NCBI RefSeq assembly: GCF_036013525.1
Contig: NZ_CP107853.1
Span: 6,138,001 to 6,202,000, forward strand
Direction of reading: 5' to 3'
DNA: 64,000 nucleotides
Source: Nonomuraea sp. NBC_00507
GTDB lineage: Bacteria; Actinomycetota; Actinomycetes; Streptosporangiales; Streptosporangiaceae
Shown: positions 26,701 to 33,872 of the stretch, in pieces
How positions within the stretch are numbered: position 1 is the stretch's first letter
How the letters are laid out: every line of letters begins with the position of its first letter
The notes under the pieces: model-generated
The model's input: the letters and a program-made list of their open reading frames with translations, nothing else
What the model was told of the DNA's origin: nothing
The model's database searches: none
Position numbers and translations under genes: made by a program

Positions 26701-27310
26701 CGCCCGCGCCGCCCGCGCCGCCCGCGCCGCCCGCGCCGCCCGCGCCGCCCGCGCCGCCCGCGCCGCCCGCGCCGCCCGCGCCGATCGCGCCGCCCGCGCC
26801 GATCGCGCCGATTGCGCCGCCCGCGCCGATCGCGCCGCCCGCGCCGATTGCGCCGCCCCCGACGGTCGTGGAGCCGGGAGGCGTCGTGAGGGCGGGCAAG
26901 CTCGGCGCCCCCGCGGCGGCCGTGCTGAGGCCGGCAACCCCTCGCGTGCCGTAGGCCCCGGCGGGAAAGCCGTTCATGCCGGGCGGGGCGAAGACGCCCA
27001 CGATGTAGCCGTGGTCGGCGCTCGCCCACTGGCGGGCGCCCGCCCCGCTGGCCAGCTCGGCGTTGAACAGCAGCTCCGACACCGCCTTGGCGCCCGAGGC
27101 GAAGCGCCACTGCTCGTCCCCGAGCAGCGCTGTGATCGAGGCGATGAACGACGACTTACCGGCGCCGTTGGAGTCCTTCGGCCCGGCGCCCGCCACGACG
27201 ATGAGCGTGCCGGGGACGGTGGGCACCGGATGGGTCGACAGCCGCGAAATGTTGACCGCCTGCACGGCGATCAGCACCCGGTCCCCGACGACGTTCTCCA
27301 CCTGCGACAC
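23741..27310 (-). CDS. SMC-like coiled-coil ATPase of a three-gene complex
   Basis: A 1189-residue protein with SMC layout. The N-terminal head has a Walker A, GPKDSNGAGKSS (residues 43-54). Long coiled coils flank a globular, hinge-like segment near residues 670-750. The C-terminal head has a signature-like SSGGG directly before Walker B CLVLDELGRNLG (Glu1104), then ITVIGALQDD. Residues about 125-330 are an Ala/Gly/Pro insertion with a run of GAGGAG units, placed in the N-terminal head after the Walker A helix. It is the last gene of an operon with kleisin-like and winged-helix genes. It resembles MukB/MksB/JetC only in layout; a clear family match is not visible. GTG 27310 follows GGGGG. 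Confidence 0.8.
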   Translation of the reverse strand: MSQVENVVGDRVLIAVQAVNISRLSTHPVPTVPGTLIVVAGAGPKDSNGAGKSSFIASITALLGDEQWRFASGAKAVSELLFNAELASGAGARQWASADHGYIVGVFAPPGMNGFPAGAYGTRGVAGLSTAAAGAPSLPALTTPPGSTTVGGGAIGAGGAIGAGGAIGAIGAGGAIGAGGAGGAGGAGGAGGAGGAGGAGGAGGAIGGHDASDADGAARGGGAGASGADASGADASGADGAGASGAEGATVAGASSLPALAPPGSTAGAVATPPGSATGATGAGGGRGAGGGGGSRGAGGAGAGADRGAEDPGELVLGGPDGEGASGELFEVPDTSGGALTVWLKVNQEAPHLEIRWREGVHLAAAPSEAGRVARADEIWASLPRSAGRRDVVARDLTKVLYGDRIRCVSFLSTSVRSKVATNLLSQPLNEISPERVFEAIAALTGLDAELEQEREARRDEHARRVRAAQAGDRLAEFEAESKALLTTFDRRDQARIRLADALRCWRGRQARRLADAAAKDESLATDLERHRAAGEKAAEAIAMVKAEITTLREDTLDRQVSQARKELVALQARAAKLDADRAVAENSADELRGQSQGLEETRRFADGRDVPTAERELREVRLRLNEALKALGVADQEAHSAQTALDDAEGGPAAAQLNALAAAGVGATGLLDALDVAEQAREVAQSAGRRGWPHEHAVIVDAAQLSSAADALAALPGSVLVSAAGVSVVGAFDGVATGREARIKAAEQRLHRAKDVQETAAQAVRDGEEAVAEAQRRLEGARAGVRLAEVEAKLSERRIRLGELNTAIEELAPKVAEAERLAGTLDFRARTRDMEIERLEGRRQRHESERAQARDQETKVTAERQALKLEALTADWGGTVETAREWLDTLAEEERPRTAEEWWRIAERHFDQALRDTFPEEDAEIPEELRFLLSERGGSTAREQATFAAVCGALASYLRGQEEYERHQRRQIEAQIVSRQRDLAAAARGAEEAAQSTAVHRAALTAAIKARLTRVAEEFEKLDTSYGGYGATLEFPVPPAPADPEQRWQWRVTPKWRRGEGQGFVPYNRRANTALMDEKAVKLVCAAAIASSGGGHLCLVLDELGRNLGKEHRREAVALFRRIGETYGITVIGALQDDMEPYAIDACGQYVKLRRSSDAMPYNEPPVIVGHDQHAERVRALAAYVDRS
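26695..26862 (-). repeat. 9-bp GCGCCGCCC tandem repeat inside the SMC-like gene
   Basis: The unit GCGCCGCCC on the plus strand is repeated about ten times almost perfectly from 26695 to 26783, then continues with GCGCCGAT-type variants. On the coding strand it specifies repeated Gly-Ala-Gly, Gly-Ala-Ile and related triplets. The perfection of the copies suggests recent slippage expansion. Confidence 0.8.
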
Positions 27311-27343
27311 CTGTGACCCCCGTAGACCTTCCAGAGAACATGC

Positions 27344-28615
27344 TCATTGCGCGGATCTCCGCGCCCGGACAGCGACCGCCAGCGGCGTGTTCGGCCCCGC
27401 CGCCAGGATCAGCTCCTCCTGCAGCCGCCGCCGCGCCGCCGGGGTGAGCCGGTGGAACTGCGGCCCCGGCACATAGCCGCCCGCCTCCTCACCGGCCTTC
27501 ACCTGGCTCAGCAGCCCGGCGTGCCGCAGCGTCCGAAGCGCCGCCTCCAGCTCGCCGATCGGCAGTTGCGTGTGACGGCGCAGCTCGTCGGCCGGGGTGG
27601 GGTGCGGCGACAACCACGAGTCCTCGGGCAGCAGGCCTTCGGCCCGCGGAATGGCCACCGAGTGCACCAGCACCAGCGTCAGCACCGCCCGCTCGCTCAC
27701 CCCCAACGGCGTTGCGCCAGGCTCCACGGTGGTGAGGGCGTCGTCGTAGCCGGAGATCCAGCGATCGCGGTGCTGGATGAGAGTGCGGCCGCGCCGGGCC
27801 AGCATCTCGCCCAGCGTGCGGCGCAGCGCAGGGTCGCGCAGGGCGGCGAAGCGGACTTCCTGCACCGGCTCGGCGGCGTGCTCCACCACCATGAACGCGG
27901 CCACCAGCTCGGCTCGCCGCCGCTCGTCGTAGCCGCCCAGCAGATCGTCGAACTCGGCCGTGCCGCCCTCGGCGCGCACTCCGGCCTCCGCCTCCGGAGA
28001 AGGGGCCGCCTCGGCGGGGCGGGCGGTGGCCACGATGTCGGCGTCGCGCACCACGGTGAGATCGGGCCGCTCCGGCTCGGGCAGGCGCCGCACCAGCTCC
28101 TGGAGCTGCGCGTGCGACTCCACCGGCCACAGGGCGCAACGCGGGCCCAGCACCACCACGCCGTCATCCAGGACGATCCACGCCGAGTCGTGCAGGCGAC
28201 GCAGCGCCCCGATCGCCCAGTTGCGCATCAGATCGTCGGTACGCCCGATCAACGCCCGGTAGGTGTCCAGCACCAGCTCCACGGGCGCCGGATCCCCCGG
28301 CCACGGATCCACGGACAGGTCCGTCCAGCAACACTTCAGCACGGCGGCCAGAACCCGCCTGGTCTCGCCGGCCCGCTCCACGGGGACGGCCGCCACCTGG
28401 TATTCGTCCAGCAACGACGGCGTCACCCCGTCGGGCCACACCGGCACGGCATGCCCGGTGGAGTCCGGCCACGTCAGGCGCACCATCCCGGCGGGCGCGG
28501 CCACCGAGGCCCCGAGCGACAGCGGCCCGCCCGAACGGGCCCGTGCATGCGCGACCCGCCCCTCGAGCGCCCCGGCAAGCGTCTGCGCGGCGCCGGGCTT
28601 GTCCGTCGTGCTCAT
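27344..28615 (-). CDS. Winged-helix (kite-like) subunit of the SMC operon
   Basis: A 423-residue soluble protein that I cannot assign to a named family. The C-terminal part contains a winged-helix pattern: TPADELRRHTQLPIGELEAAL, then RTLRHAGLLSQVKAGEEAGG with a wing and LTPAARRRLQEELIL. Another helical module spans residues 235-330, around VVEHAAEPVQEVRFAALRDP. Residues about 195-225 are Ala/Glu-rich linker. ATG 28615 overlaps the stop of the preceding gene as ATGA, so the two are coupled, and the SMC-like gene follows after 33 bases. Two winged-helix modules in the middle gene of an SMC operon is what a kite (MukE/ScpB-like) subunit would show; this is inference. Confidence 0.65.
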   Translation of the reverse strand: MSTTDKPGAAQTLAGALEGRVAHARARSGGPLSLGASVAAPAGMVRLTWPDSTGHAVPVWPDGVTPSLLDEYQVAAVPVERAGETRRVLAAVLKCCWTDLSVDPWPGDPAPVELVLDTYRALIGRTDDLMRNWAIGALRRLHDSAWIVLDDGVVVLGPRCALWPVESHAQLQELVRRLPEPERPDLTVVRDADIVATARPAEAAPSPEAEAGVRAEGGTAEFDDLLGGYDERRRAELVAAFMVVEHAAEPVQEVRFAALRDPALRRTLGEMLARRGRTLIQHRDRWISGYDDALTTVEPGATPLGVSERAVLTLVLVHSVAIPRAEGLLPEDSWLSPHPTPADELRRHTQLPIGELEAALRTLRHAGLLSQVKAGEEAGGYVPGPQFHRLTPAARRRLQEELILAAGPNTPLAVAVRARRSAQ

Positions 28616-29841
28616 TGGACCCGCTCCAGCCATCCGTGCGACAACCACGCCGGCTCGCGGCCGGGGTCGATCGTCAGCTCATCGGACCAGGCCAGCCGGT
28701 AAGGCAGCTCGGGACGCAGGTCGACCGTGGTCAGGTCGGCCAGGAGGCGGCGGGCCGACGGCCAGTCGGGGCCGAGCACGTCGGCGAGCGCCACCCGGGA
28801 GGCGTCGCCCAGCAACGACTCGGCCACCGATCGAAGCCGCTCCATCGCCGCGCCCGGTGAGGAGTCGAGCGCGTCGGAAGGCCCGGGATCGGGCAGGGTG
28901 GAGCGCGGGGGAGTGGGCTGGGCAGGCGCCGGTCGCGGCGCCTCGTCCACGGCGCGGGCGATGGCGGCCGGGTCGTGCCACGGCGCCGGCGCGTCGAACA
29001 CGAACCCGTCGAGCACGGCGGCCAGCCGCTCCTTCGTGGCGGTCTGCGCGAACGTCCGCCACGTCTCCGTCGGCAGCAACGTCAGATTGCGCGTGGTGCC
29101 CGCCGAGTCGGCCAGGCGACCGGCGGCCCGGCGGGAGGCGTCGCTGTAGGAGTAGATCGCCGCCCGCAGATCGGTGCACACCCGGTCGAGCTCGGGCCAG
29201 CGGGTCAGGATCGTGCCATGCAGCCCCTGCGCGCGCCGGGCGATCTCCTCGGTGCCCCACAGCTTGGGCGCCTGCTCACGCAGCTCCTCGATGGTGCCCG
29301 TGGTGAGCGTGATCAGCTCCAGCGCCCACAGCCGGAACGCCCGCGCCAGGTTGACCGCGCTCTGCCTGGCCTCCTCCATCGTGGTGCGCGGGTCGGCGAC
29401 ATTGAGGTCCTCGAGGGCCAGCAGCCGGTGCATCTCCGACTGCCCGCCGTCGTCCATCATCCGGCGGATGAACATCAGCCCGACCACGCTCGTGAACGAC
29501 GCCCGATAACGCAGCTGGTTGGGCTTGGGGAACACCTCGCGGATCGCGCCCAGCCCCTTGAGCACCCGCAGCCGGTTGTCGAACTGGTCGCTCGGGTAGG
29601 CCCGGCAGGCGAAGCGCATCTGCTCGTGCGTCAGCCACTCCTCGCCCGCCTCCGCGAACGCCGCGAACAGCGTCTCGGCGATGTCCACCAGGGCCGGGTC
29701 GTCCACCACGGCGCCGCTGTCGCGGGCCAGCGCGGCGAACATGCGGCGGTAGGTGGACAGCACCGCCTCGTCGGTGAGGACGGTGTCGAGGGTCAAGGGC
29801 TGTTCGGGCACGCGCACTAAGGTACGACGTCCGACCGACAC
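28612..29841 (-). CDS. Kleisin-like first subunit of the SMC operon
   Basis: A 409-residue soluble protein without a recognised family name. Residues 15-120 look like a helical winged-helix head (EWLTHEQMRFACRAYPSDQF, then NRLRVLKGLGAIREVF). Residues 130-260 are long helices (RTTMEEARQSAVNLARAFRL and following), a Pro-rich linker covers about 300-335, and a small C-terminal domain ends DELTIDPGREPAWLSHGWLE. This order (winged-helix N-terminus, helical middle, linker, compact C-terminus) matches the plan of MukF/MksF kleisins that bridge SMC heads. The GTG at 29841 lacks a clear ribosome binding site and a GTG at 29811 is equally possible. First gene of the operon. Confidence 0.65.
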   Translation of the reverse strand: MSVGRRTLVRVPEQPLTLDTVLTDEAVLSTYRRMFAALARDSGAVVDDPALVDIAETLFAAFAEAGEEWLTHEQMRFACRAYPSDQFDNRLRVLKGLGAIREVFPKPNQLRYRASFTSVVGLMFIRRMMDDGGQSEMHRLLALEDLNVADPRTTMEEARQSAVNLARAFRLWALELITLTTGTIEELREQAPKLWGTEEIARRAQGLHGTILTRWPELDRVCTDLRAAIYSYSDASRRAAGRLADSAGTTRNLTLLPTETWRTFAQTATKERLAAVLDGFVFDAPAPWHDPAAIARAVDEAPRPAPAQPTPPRSTLPDPGPSDALDSSPGAAMERLRSVAESLLGDASRVALADVLGPDWPSARRLLADLTTVDLRPELPYRLAWSDELTIDPGREPAWLSHGWLERVQ

Positions 29842-29933
29842 TCACGGAACCCAACGCGGCTACCAGCCGGTACGCACACGCCGGCGGCGCAGCGGGTGCC
29901 CACCACTCGCCTGCGCCGGCGACTGCTCCTACG

Positions 29934-30899
29934 ATGATCCACGCGATGAGAAGCATCGAGGCACAACTCCTGCACCGCCCGTCCGGCCTGACCGCGGGCG
30001 AGATCGTCCGACGCCTGGTGGCCGTGCAGGCCCAGGACGTGCCCGCCGCCCTTCTCGCCTTCCGCGCCCGCTCGGCCACCCTCAGCCCGGCCGACGTCGA
30101 GGCCGCCTGGCACGGTCGCGAGATCGTGAGGACCTGGGGCCCGCGCGGCACACTCCACTTCGCCCACATCGACGACCTGCCCTGGGTCCATGCGCTGACC
30201 AGGCGCGACACGCACATCCTGCGCCGCCTGCGCGAGGAAGGCGTCACCGCCGACGACCCCCTCGGCCTCATCGCGGGAACGCTCGACGGCCAGGGCCCGC
30301 TCACCAAGGCCGACCTGGAGGACCGCCTGACCGGCCGCGCCCGCGGCCAGGGGATCGTCGCCCTCGTGGCGCTGGCCGCGTACCACGGACTGGCCGTGCT
30401 GGGCCCGCTCCACGCGGGCAAACCCACCTACGTGCACGCGGCCGACTGGCTGGGCGCTCCCGTCGTCCCCGAGCCTGACCACGAACGCGCGCTCAAAGAG
30501 CTGGCCATCCGCTACCGCCGTGCCCACCACCCCGCCGCGCCCGAGGACCTGGCCGCCTGGTCGGGCCTGCCGCTCGGTCAGGCCCGCGCGGCCTGGGGCA
30601 TGAGCGCGGACGAGCCGCCGCCCGACCGGGAAGGGCCGGGGGCACGCCTGCTGCCCGCGTTCGACGAATACCTGATGGGCTGGCGGAGCCGGGACCCGAT
30701 CCTGGCCGCCGAGCACGCGAAGCAGGTGTTCCCCGGCGGCGGCGTCCTGCGGCCCGTCGTGCTGGTGGACGGCGTGATCAAGGGTGTCTGGGGGAGAAAG
30801 GGCGCGCAGGTGAGCGTGCGGCCGTTCGAGTCACTGCCGGCCGGCCTGCTCGACGACGAGATCGCCGACGTGCGCCGCTTCCTCGCGGGGGAGCCGTGA
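29934..30899 (+). CDS. Winged-helix DNA-binding protein, AlkZ/AlkX-like (HTH_42 family)
   Basis: A 321-residue protein of the winged-helix family that includes DNA glycosylases AlkZ and YcaQ, which unhook crosslinked or alkylated bases. The N-terminus has LTAGEIVRRLVAVQAQDVPA, with the QxQ catalytic-type motif at Gln32 and Gln34, followed by VRTWGPRGTLHF, a family hallmark. Middle winged-helix modules and a C-terminal LLPAFDEYLMGWRSRDPIL segment complete the fold. Catalysis is likely but unproven; many paralogues in actinobacteria are untested. It is divergent from the SMC-like operon, with starts about 90 bp apart, which is suggestive of a shared DNA-maintenance role. ATG 29946 is an alternative start. 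Confidence 0.85.
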   Translation: MIHAMRSIEAQLLHRPSGLTAGEIVRRLVAVQAQDVPAALLAFRARSATLSPADVEAAWHGREIVRTWGPRGTLHFAHIDDLPWVHALTRRDTHILRRLREEGVTADDPLGLIAGTLDGQGPLTKADLEDRLTGRARGQGIVALVALAAYHGLAVLGPLHAGKPTYVHAADWLGAPVVPEPDHERALKELAIRYRRAHHPAAPEDLAAWSGLPLGQARAAWGMSADEPPPDREGPGARLLPAFDEYLMGWRSRDPILAAEHAKQVFPGGGVLRPVVLVDGVIKGVWGRKGAQVSVRPFESLPAGLLDDEIADVRRFLAGEP

Positions 30900-30910
30900 A
30901 AGCAAACCGG

Positions 30911-30943
30911 TGTATCGGGAGATAACAAACGACCACTGATACA
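30911..30943 (+). promoter_or_regulatory. Inverted repeat upstream of the ECF sigma gene
   Basis: TGTATC (30911-30916) and GATACA (30938-30943) are inverted arms 21 bases apart; both are followed by CGG on the plus strand (TGTATCGGG and ACATCGG). The block is in the 58-bp gap before the sigma factor gene and could be its promoter or operator. No match to a known ECF consensus is claimed. Confidence 0.35.
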
Positions 30944-30957
30944 TCGGAAGGGTGCAC

Positions 30958-31533
30958 ATGACGGGGGAGACCATCGCGGCGGCGGTGCCGTGGGCCGCAC
31001 GCGCACCCGGGGCCCTGCACGCCGACGGGTTCGCCGAGGTGTTCGGCGCCTACTTCGGGGAGATCCACACCTATGTCGCCCAACGGCTCGGCCCCGACCA
31101 CGCCGAGGACGTCGTCGCGGAGACGTTCCTCATCGCGTTCCGCAAGCGCGCCACCTATGACCCGTCCCGCGCGGCCGTACGCACCTGGTTGTACGGCATC
31201 GCCACCAAGCTCATCGGCAAACACCGCCGCCTCGAGGCCCGCGCCCTGCGCGCGCTCGGCCGCTGCGGCCCCGACGGGGACTCCCCGGGGCACGAGGACG
31301 CGGTCGCGGTCCGGGTCAGCGCCCAGAGCCTGCGCCCCGAGCTGGCCGCCGCCCTCGCGGAGCTGGATCGGCGCGACCGGGACGTGCTGCTGCTGGTCGC
31401 GCTCGCCGGGCTGAGCCACGACGAGATCGCCACCGCGCTCGGCATCCCGTACGGCACCGTCGGCTCCCGGCTGAGCCGGGCACGGAAGAAGCTGCGCGCC
31501 CTGCTCGGTGAGGCGGTGCTGGTCCATGGATGA
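30958..31533 (+). CDS. ECF-type RNA polymerase sigma factor
   Basis: A 191-residue extracytoplasmic-function sigma factor. Region 2 spans residues 20-90 (FGAYFGEIHTYVAQRLGPDH, then AEDVVAETFLIAFRKR and VRTWLYGIATKLIGKHRR), and region 4 residues 125-180 (LAELDRRDRDVLLLVALAGL, then SHDEIATALGIPYGTVGSRL and SRARKKLR). ATG 30958 is used because GGAAGG lies 6 bases upstream. It overlaps the next gene, a CU044_5270-type membrane protein, by 8 bases; that arrangement is widespread in Streptosporangiales and the partner is thought to influence sigma activity or act with it. No zinc-finger anti-sigma factor is present. Confidence 0.93.
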   Translation: MTGETIAAAVPWAARAPGALHADGFAEVFGAYFGEIHTYVAQRLGPDHAEDVVAETFLIAFRKRATYDPSRAAVRTWLYGIATKLIGKHRRLEARALRALGRCGPDGDSPGHEDAVAVRVSAQSLRPELAAALAELDRRDRDVLLLVALAGLSHDEIATALGIPYGTVGSRLSRARKKLRALLGEAVLVHG

Positions 31534-32296
31534 CCTCGAGCTCGTCCGCGACCTGTACGGCCGGCCGCGGCCCGGCCCGGACGCCCAGGACAGGGTGTGG
31601 CGGCGCGTGGTGTCCCGGCGCCGGCGACGGCGGCTGTCATGGCTGGCGGTCGTCCCGGCCATGGCGGCGGCGCTCGCCCTGGTCTTCACCGTCCACCAGC
31701 CCCAAGAGCTGTCCGGCCGGTCGATCCTGCTCTCGGCGGCCACCACGGCCGCCTCCGGATCGGGCGGGACGTACTGGCACGTCAAGAAGCTGCACGACGG
31801 CGGCCGGGTGACCGAGCTCTGGGTGACCAGGCAGGGCCAGGCGTGGGCCGCCGAACAGGGCAGGATCACGCGCGTCACCGGCAGGTCGCCGTTCAGCATG
31901 GCCGGGCGGGACCTGACGGTCCAGCAGATCCAGAGCCTCCCCGCCGAGCCGGGCGCGCTGCGGAAGCGGGTTGCCGCGATGTTGCCCGCCGGCTCGGAAC
32001 GGCTCCTCGCCGACGCGCTCGCCGGCCTGCTGTGGACCAAGCCGTCCGCTCCGGCCGTGCGCGCCGCCGCCTACCGCGCGCTCGCCGACCTGCCGGAGGT
32101 CCGCTACCTCGGCGCCCGTACGGACACGCGGGGCCGCGCCGGTGAGGCGTTCTCCTTCAGCCTGCCCGCCGGCGGCCGGCGCACCCTGATCATCGACCAG
32201 GCCACCTCACAGGTGTTGTCCAGCGTGGACAGCGGCGGCCGCGCCGAGATCGTGCTCGGCGCGGGCTGGACCGACCGCGGCCCCGACCTTCCCTGA
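31526..32296 (+). CDS. CU044_5270 family membrane protein linked to the ECF sigma factor
   Basis: A 256-residue protein with a short basic cytoplasmic N-terminus (residues 1-37, ending RRVVSRRRRRRLSW), one membrane span (LAVVPAMAAALALVFTV, about 39-56) and an extracytoplasmic domain. This outline and the placement after an ECF sigma gene fit the CU044_5270 family of actinobacteria. The external part has YWHVKKLHDGGRVTELWVTR and a repeat-like C-terminal half (PEVRYLGARTDTRGRAGEAF). The function is not known; signal transmission to the sigma factor is an inference from linkage. ATG 31526 lies inside the end of the sigma gene. Confidence 0.78.
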   Translation: MDDLELVRDLYGRPRPGPDAQDRVWRRVVSRRRRRRLSWLAVVPAMAAALALVFTVHQPQELSGRSILLSAATTAASGSGGTYWHVKKLHDGGRVTELWVTRQGQAWAAEQGRITRVTGRSPFSMAGRDLTVQQIQSLPAEPGALRKRVAAMLPAGSERLLADALAGLLWTKPSAPAVRAAAYRALADLPEVRYLGARTDTRGRAGEAFSFSLPAGGRRTLIIDQATSQVLSSVDSGGRAEIVLGAGWTDRGPDLP

Positions 32297-32324
32297 CCCT
32301 TCCCCCCGCAACAGGAGCCGCGAG

Positions 32325-33872
32325 GTGTTCTGGCGTGCCCGCACGACCTCAGGCAGGGCCATTTGCCTGAGCGACCGGTTTCCCGTGATCAAGGTGGAGG
32401 AGGTGATGCGCGGCCGGGTCACGTTCGCCGGGCTGCCGCCCGTCGAGCTCGGCGCCGACGTCGACTGGACCGCGAACCCGCTCGGCAACCGCTCCTGGGC
32501 GCTCAACCTGCACACCCTGCGCTGGCTGGGCGGCCTGGTCGCCGCATACGAGCGGACCGGCGAGAGCACGTACCTGGACCGCGCCCGCACCCTGGCCGAG
32601 CACTGGATCCGCGAGAACCCGCGCGGCGCCCACGGGATCAGCCCGTGGGCGTGGGCCGAGCACGCAGTCGCCCTGCGCGCCCCGGTGCTGGTGTGTCTCA
32701 GCGAACACCTCCGCACCGGCGTGCTGTGGGACAGCCTGGCCGAGCACGGCGAGATCCTCGCCGACCCCGCGCTCTACCGGTCCGGCCACAACCACGGCCT
32801 GGACCAGGACATCGCGCTGCTGGTCGTCGGCTGCCGGCTGGGCCGCGGCCGCTGGCGGGACCTGGCCGTGCGCAGGATGACGGCCTCCGCCGAGTTGGCC
32901 ATCGACGCCCAGGGCGTGCTGCACGAGCAGGCCCCCCGCTACGGCCTGTACGTGCACCGCCGGCTCGGCATCGCCCTGCGGGCCATCCGCGAGAGCGGCG
33001 CCGAGCCGCCGGAGCGGCTGGTGGCCAGGCGGACGGCGCTGGAGGCGTACATCGCGCACGCCACCCAGCCCGACGGCCGGCTCGTCCCCATCGGCGACAG
33101 CCCGGCCGACGTGCGCGCGGACGGGTTTCCCCATGATGGGCCGGTGGTGCGAGTGTTCGATGGCGGGTACGTCTTCGGGCGGACCGCCTGGGACGATCCG
33201 CGTTCCGCCTACTACTCGATCAGGTTCGGCCCGGGGCGGCGGCTGCACGGGCACGAGGATCACCTGGGCGTCACCTACAGCGCCCAAGGCCGCCGGATCC
33301 TGGTGGAGGCCGGGTTCCACTCCTACGAGCGGACCGGCTTCGTGGAGTGGACCCGCTCGCCCGAGGCGCACAACGTGCCGGTCGTCACCGGGACCTTCAG
33401 GCCCGGCACGGCCACCCGCCTGACCGGCTCCACGATCGGGCCGTCGCGCCAGGCCTTCGAGCTGGCCGACGAGGCCTACGGGGTGCGGAGGACCCGGCAC
33501 GTCCTCGTCAACCACGGGCCCGACCTGATGGCCGTGCGCGACACCGTCCGGCGCGGGACGCTGCGCAGCTTGTGGCACTTCGACCCGGCGCTGGAGGTGG
33601 TCTCCCGGGGCGACGGCGCGGTGGTGCTCGGCGACGGGGACCGGCGGGTGACGCTGCTCCAGCTGCCGGGGGACGGGCAGGCGGTGCGTCCCGGGCTGGT
33701 GTGCACCGGGTACCTGCGTACGGCGGAGGCGGTCACCGTGCTGTCCCCCGAGGCGGTCGGCGTGCTGACGGTGATCGTCCCGGGCGAAGCCAAGCTGTCC
33801 GCATCCGGAGACGTCGTGACCGTCCACACGCCGGATGGCCCCGTTCAGCTGCCGTACAGCCAGTCGACGTAG
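32325..33872 (+). CDS. Heparinase II/III family protein
   Basis: A 515-residue two-domain protein. The N-terminal half is an alpha/alpha toroid as in polysaccharide lyases (LHTLRWLGGLVAAYERTGES, SGHNHGLDQDIALLVVG with the conserved NHG, and QAPRYGLYVHRR with a catalytic-type Tyr). The C-terminal half, from residue 275, is the heparinase II/III beta-sandwich, with HGHEDHLGVTYSAQGRRILV and VEAGFHSYE. Members cleave acidic polysaccharides by beta-elimination. No signal peptide is obvious: the N-terminus FWRARTTSGRAICLS is not hydrophobic, so action may be cytosolic on an imported or precursor polymer. GTG 32325 follows AGGAG. The 3' end overlaps the monooxygenase gene tail to tail by 28 bases. 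Confidence 0.82.
   Translation: MFWRARTTSGRAICLSDRFPVIKVEEVMRGRVTFAGLPPVELGADVDWTANPLGNRSWALNLHTLRWLGGLVAAYERTGESTYLDRARTLAEHWIRENPRGAHGISPWAWAEHAVALRAPVLVCLSEHLRTGVLWDSLAEHGEILADPALYRSGHNHGLDQDIALLVVGCRLGRGRWRDLAVRRMTASAELAIDAQGVLHEQAPRYGLYVHRRLGIALRAIRESGAEPPERLVARRTALEAYIAHATQPDGRLVPIGDSPADVRADGFPHDGPVVRVFDGGYVFGRTAWDDPRSAYYSIRFGPGRRLHGHEDHLGVTYSAQGRRILVEAGFHSYERTGFVEWTRSPEAHNVPVVTGTFRPGTATRLTGSTIGPSRQAFELADEAYGVRRTRHVLVNHGPDLMAVRDTVRRGTLRSLWHFDPALEVVSRGDGAVVLGDGDRRVTLLQLPGDGQAVRPGLVCTGYLRTAEAVTVLSPEAVGVLTVIVPGEAKLSASGDVVTVHTPDGPVQLPYSQST

Noticed and set aside
23741..29841. Naming the operon Wadjet (JetABCD)
   Set aside because: No JetD-like gene, and the subunit lengths and N-terminal motifs do not match the Jet proteins as I know them; only the general SMC-kleisin-kite plan fits.
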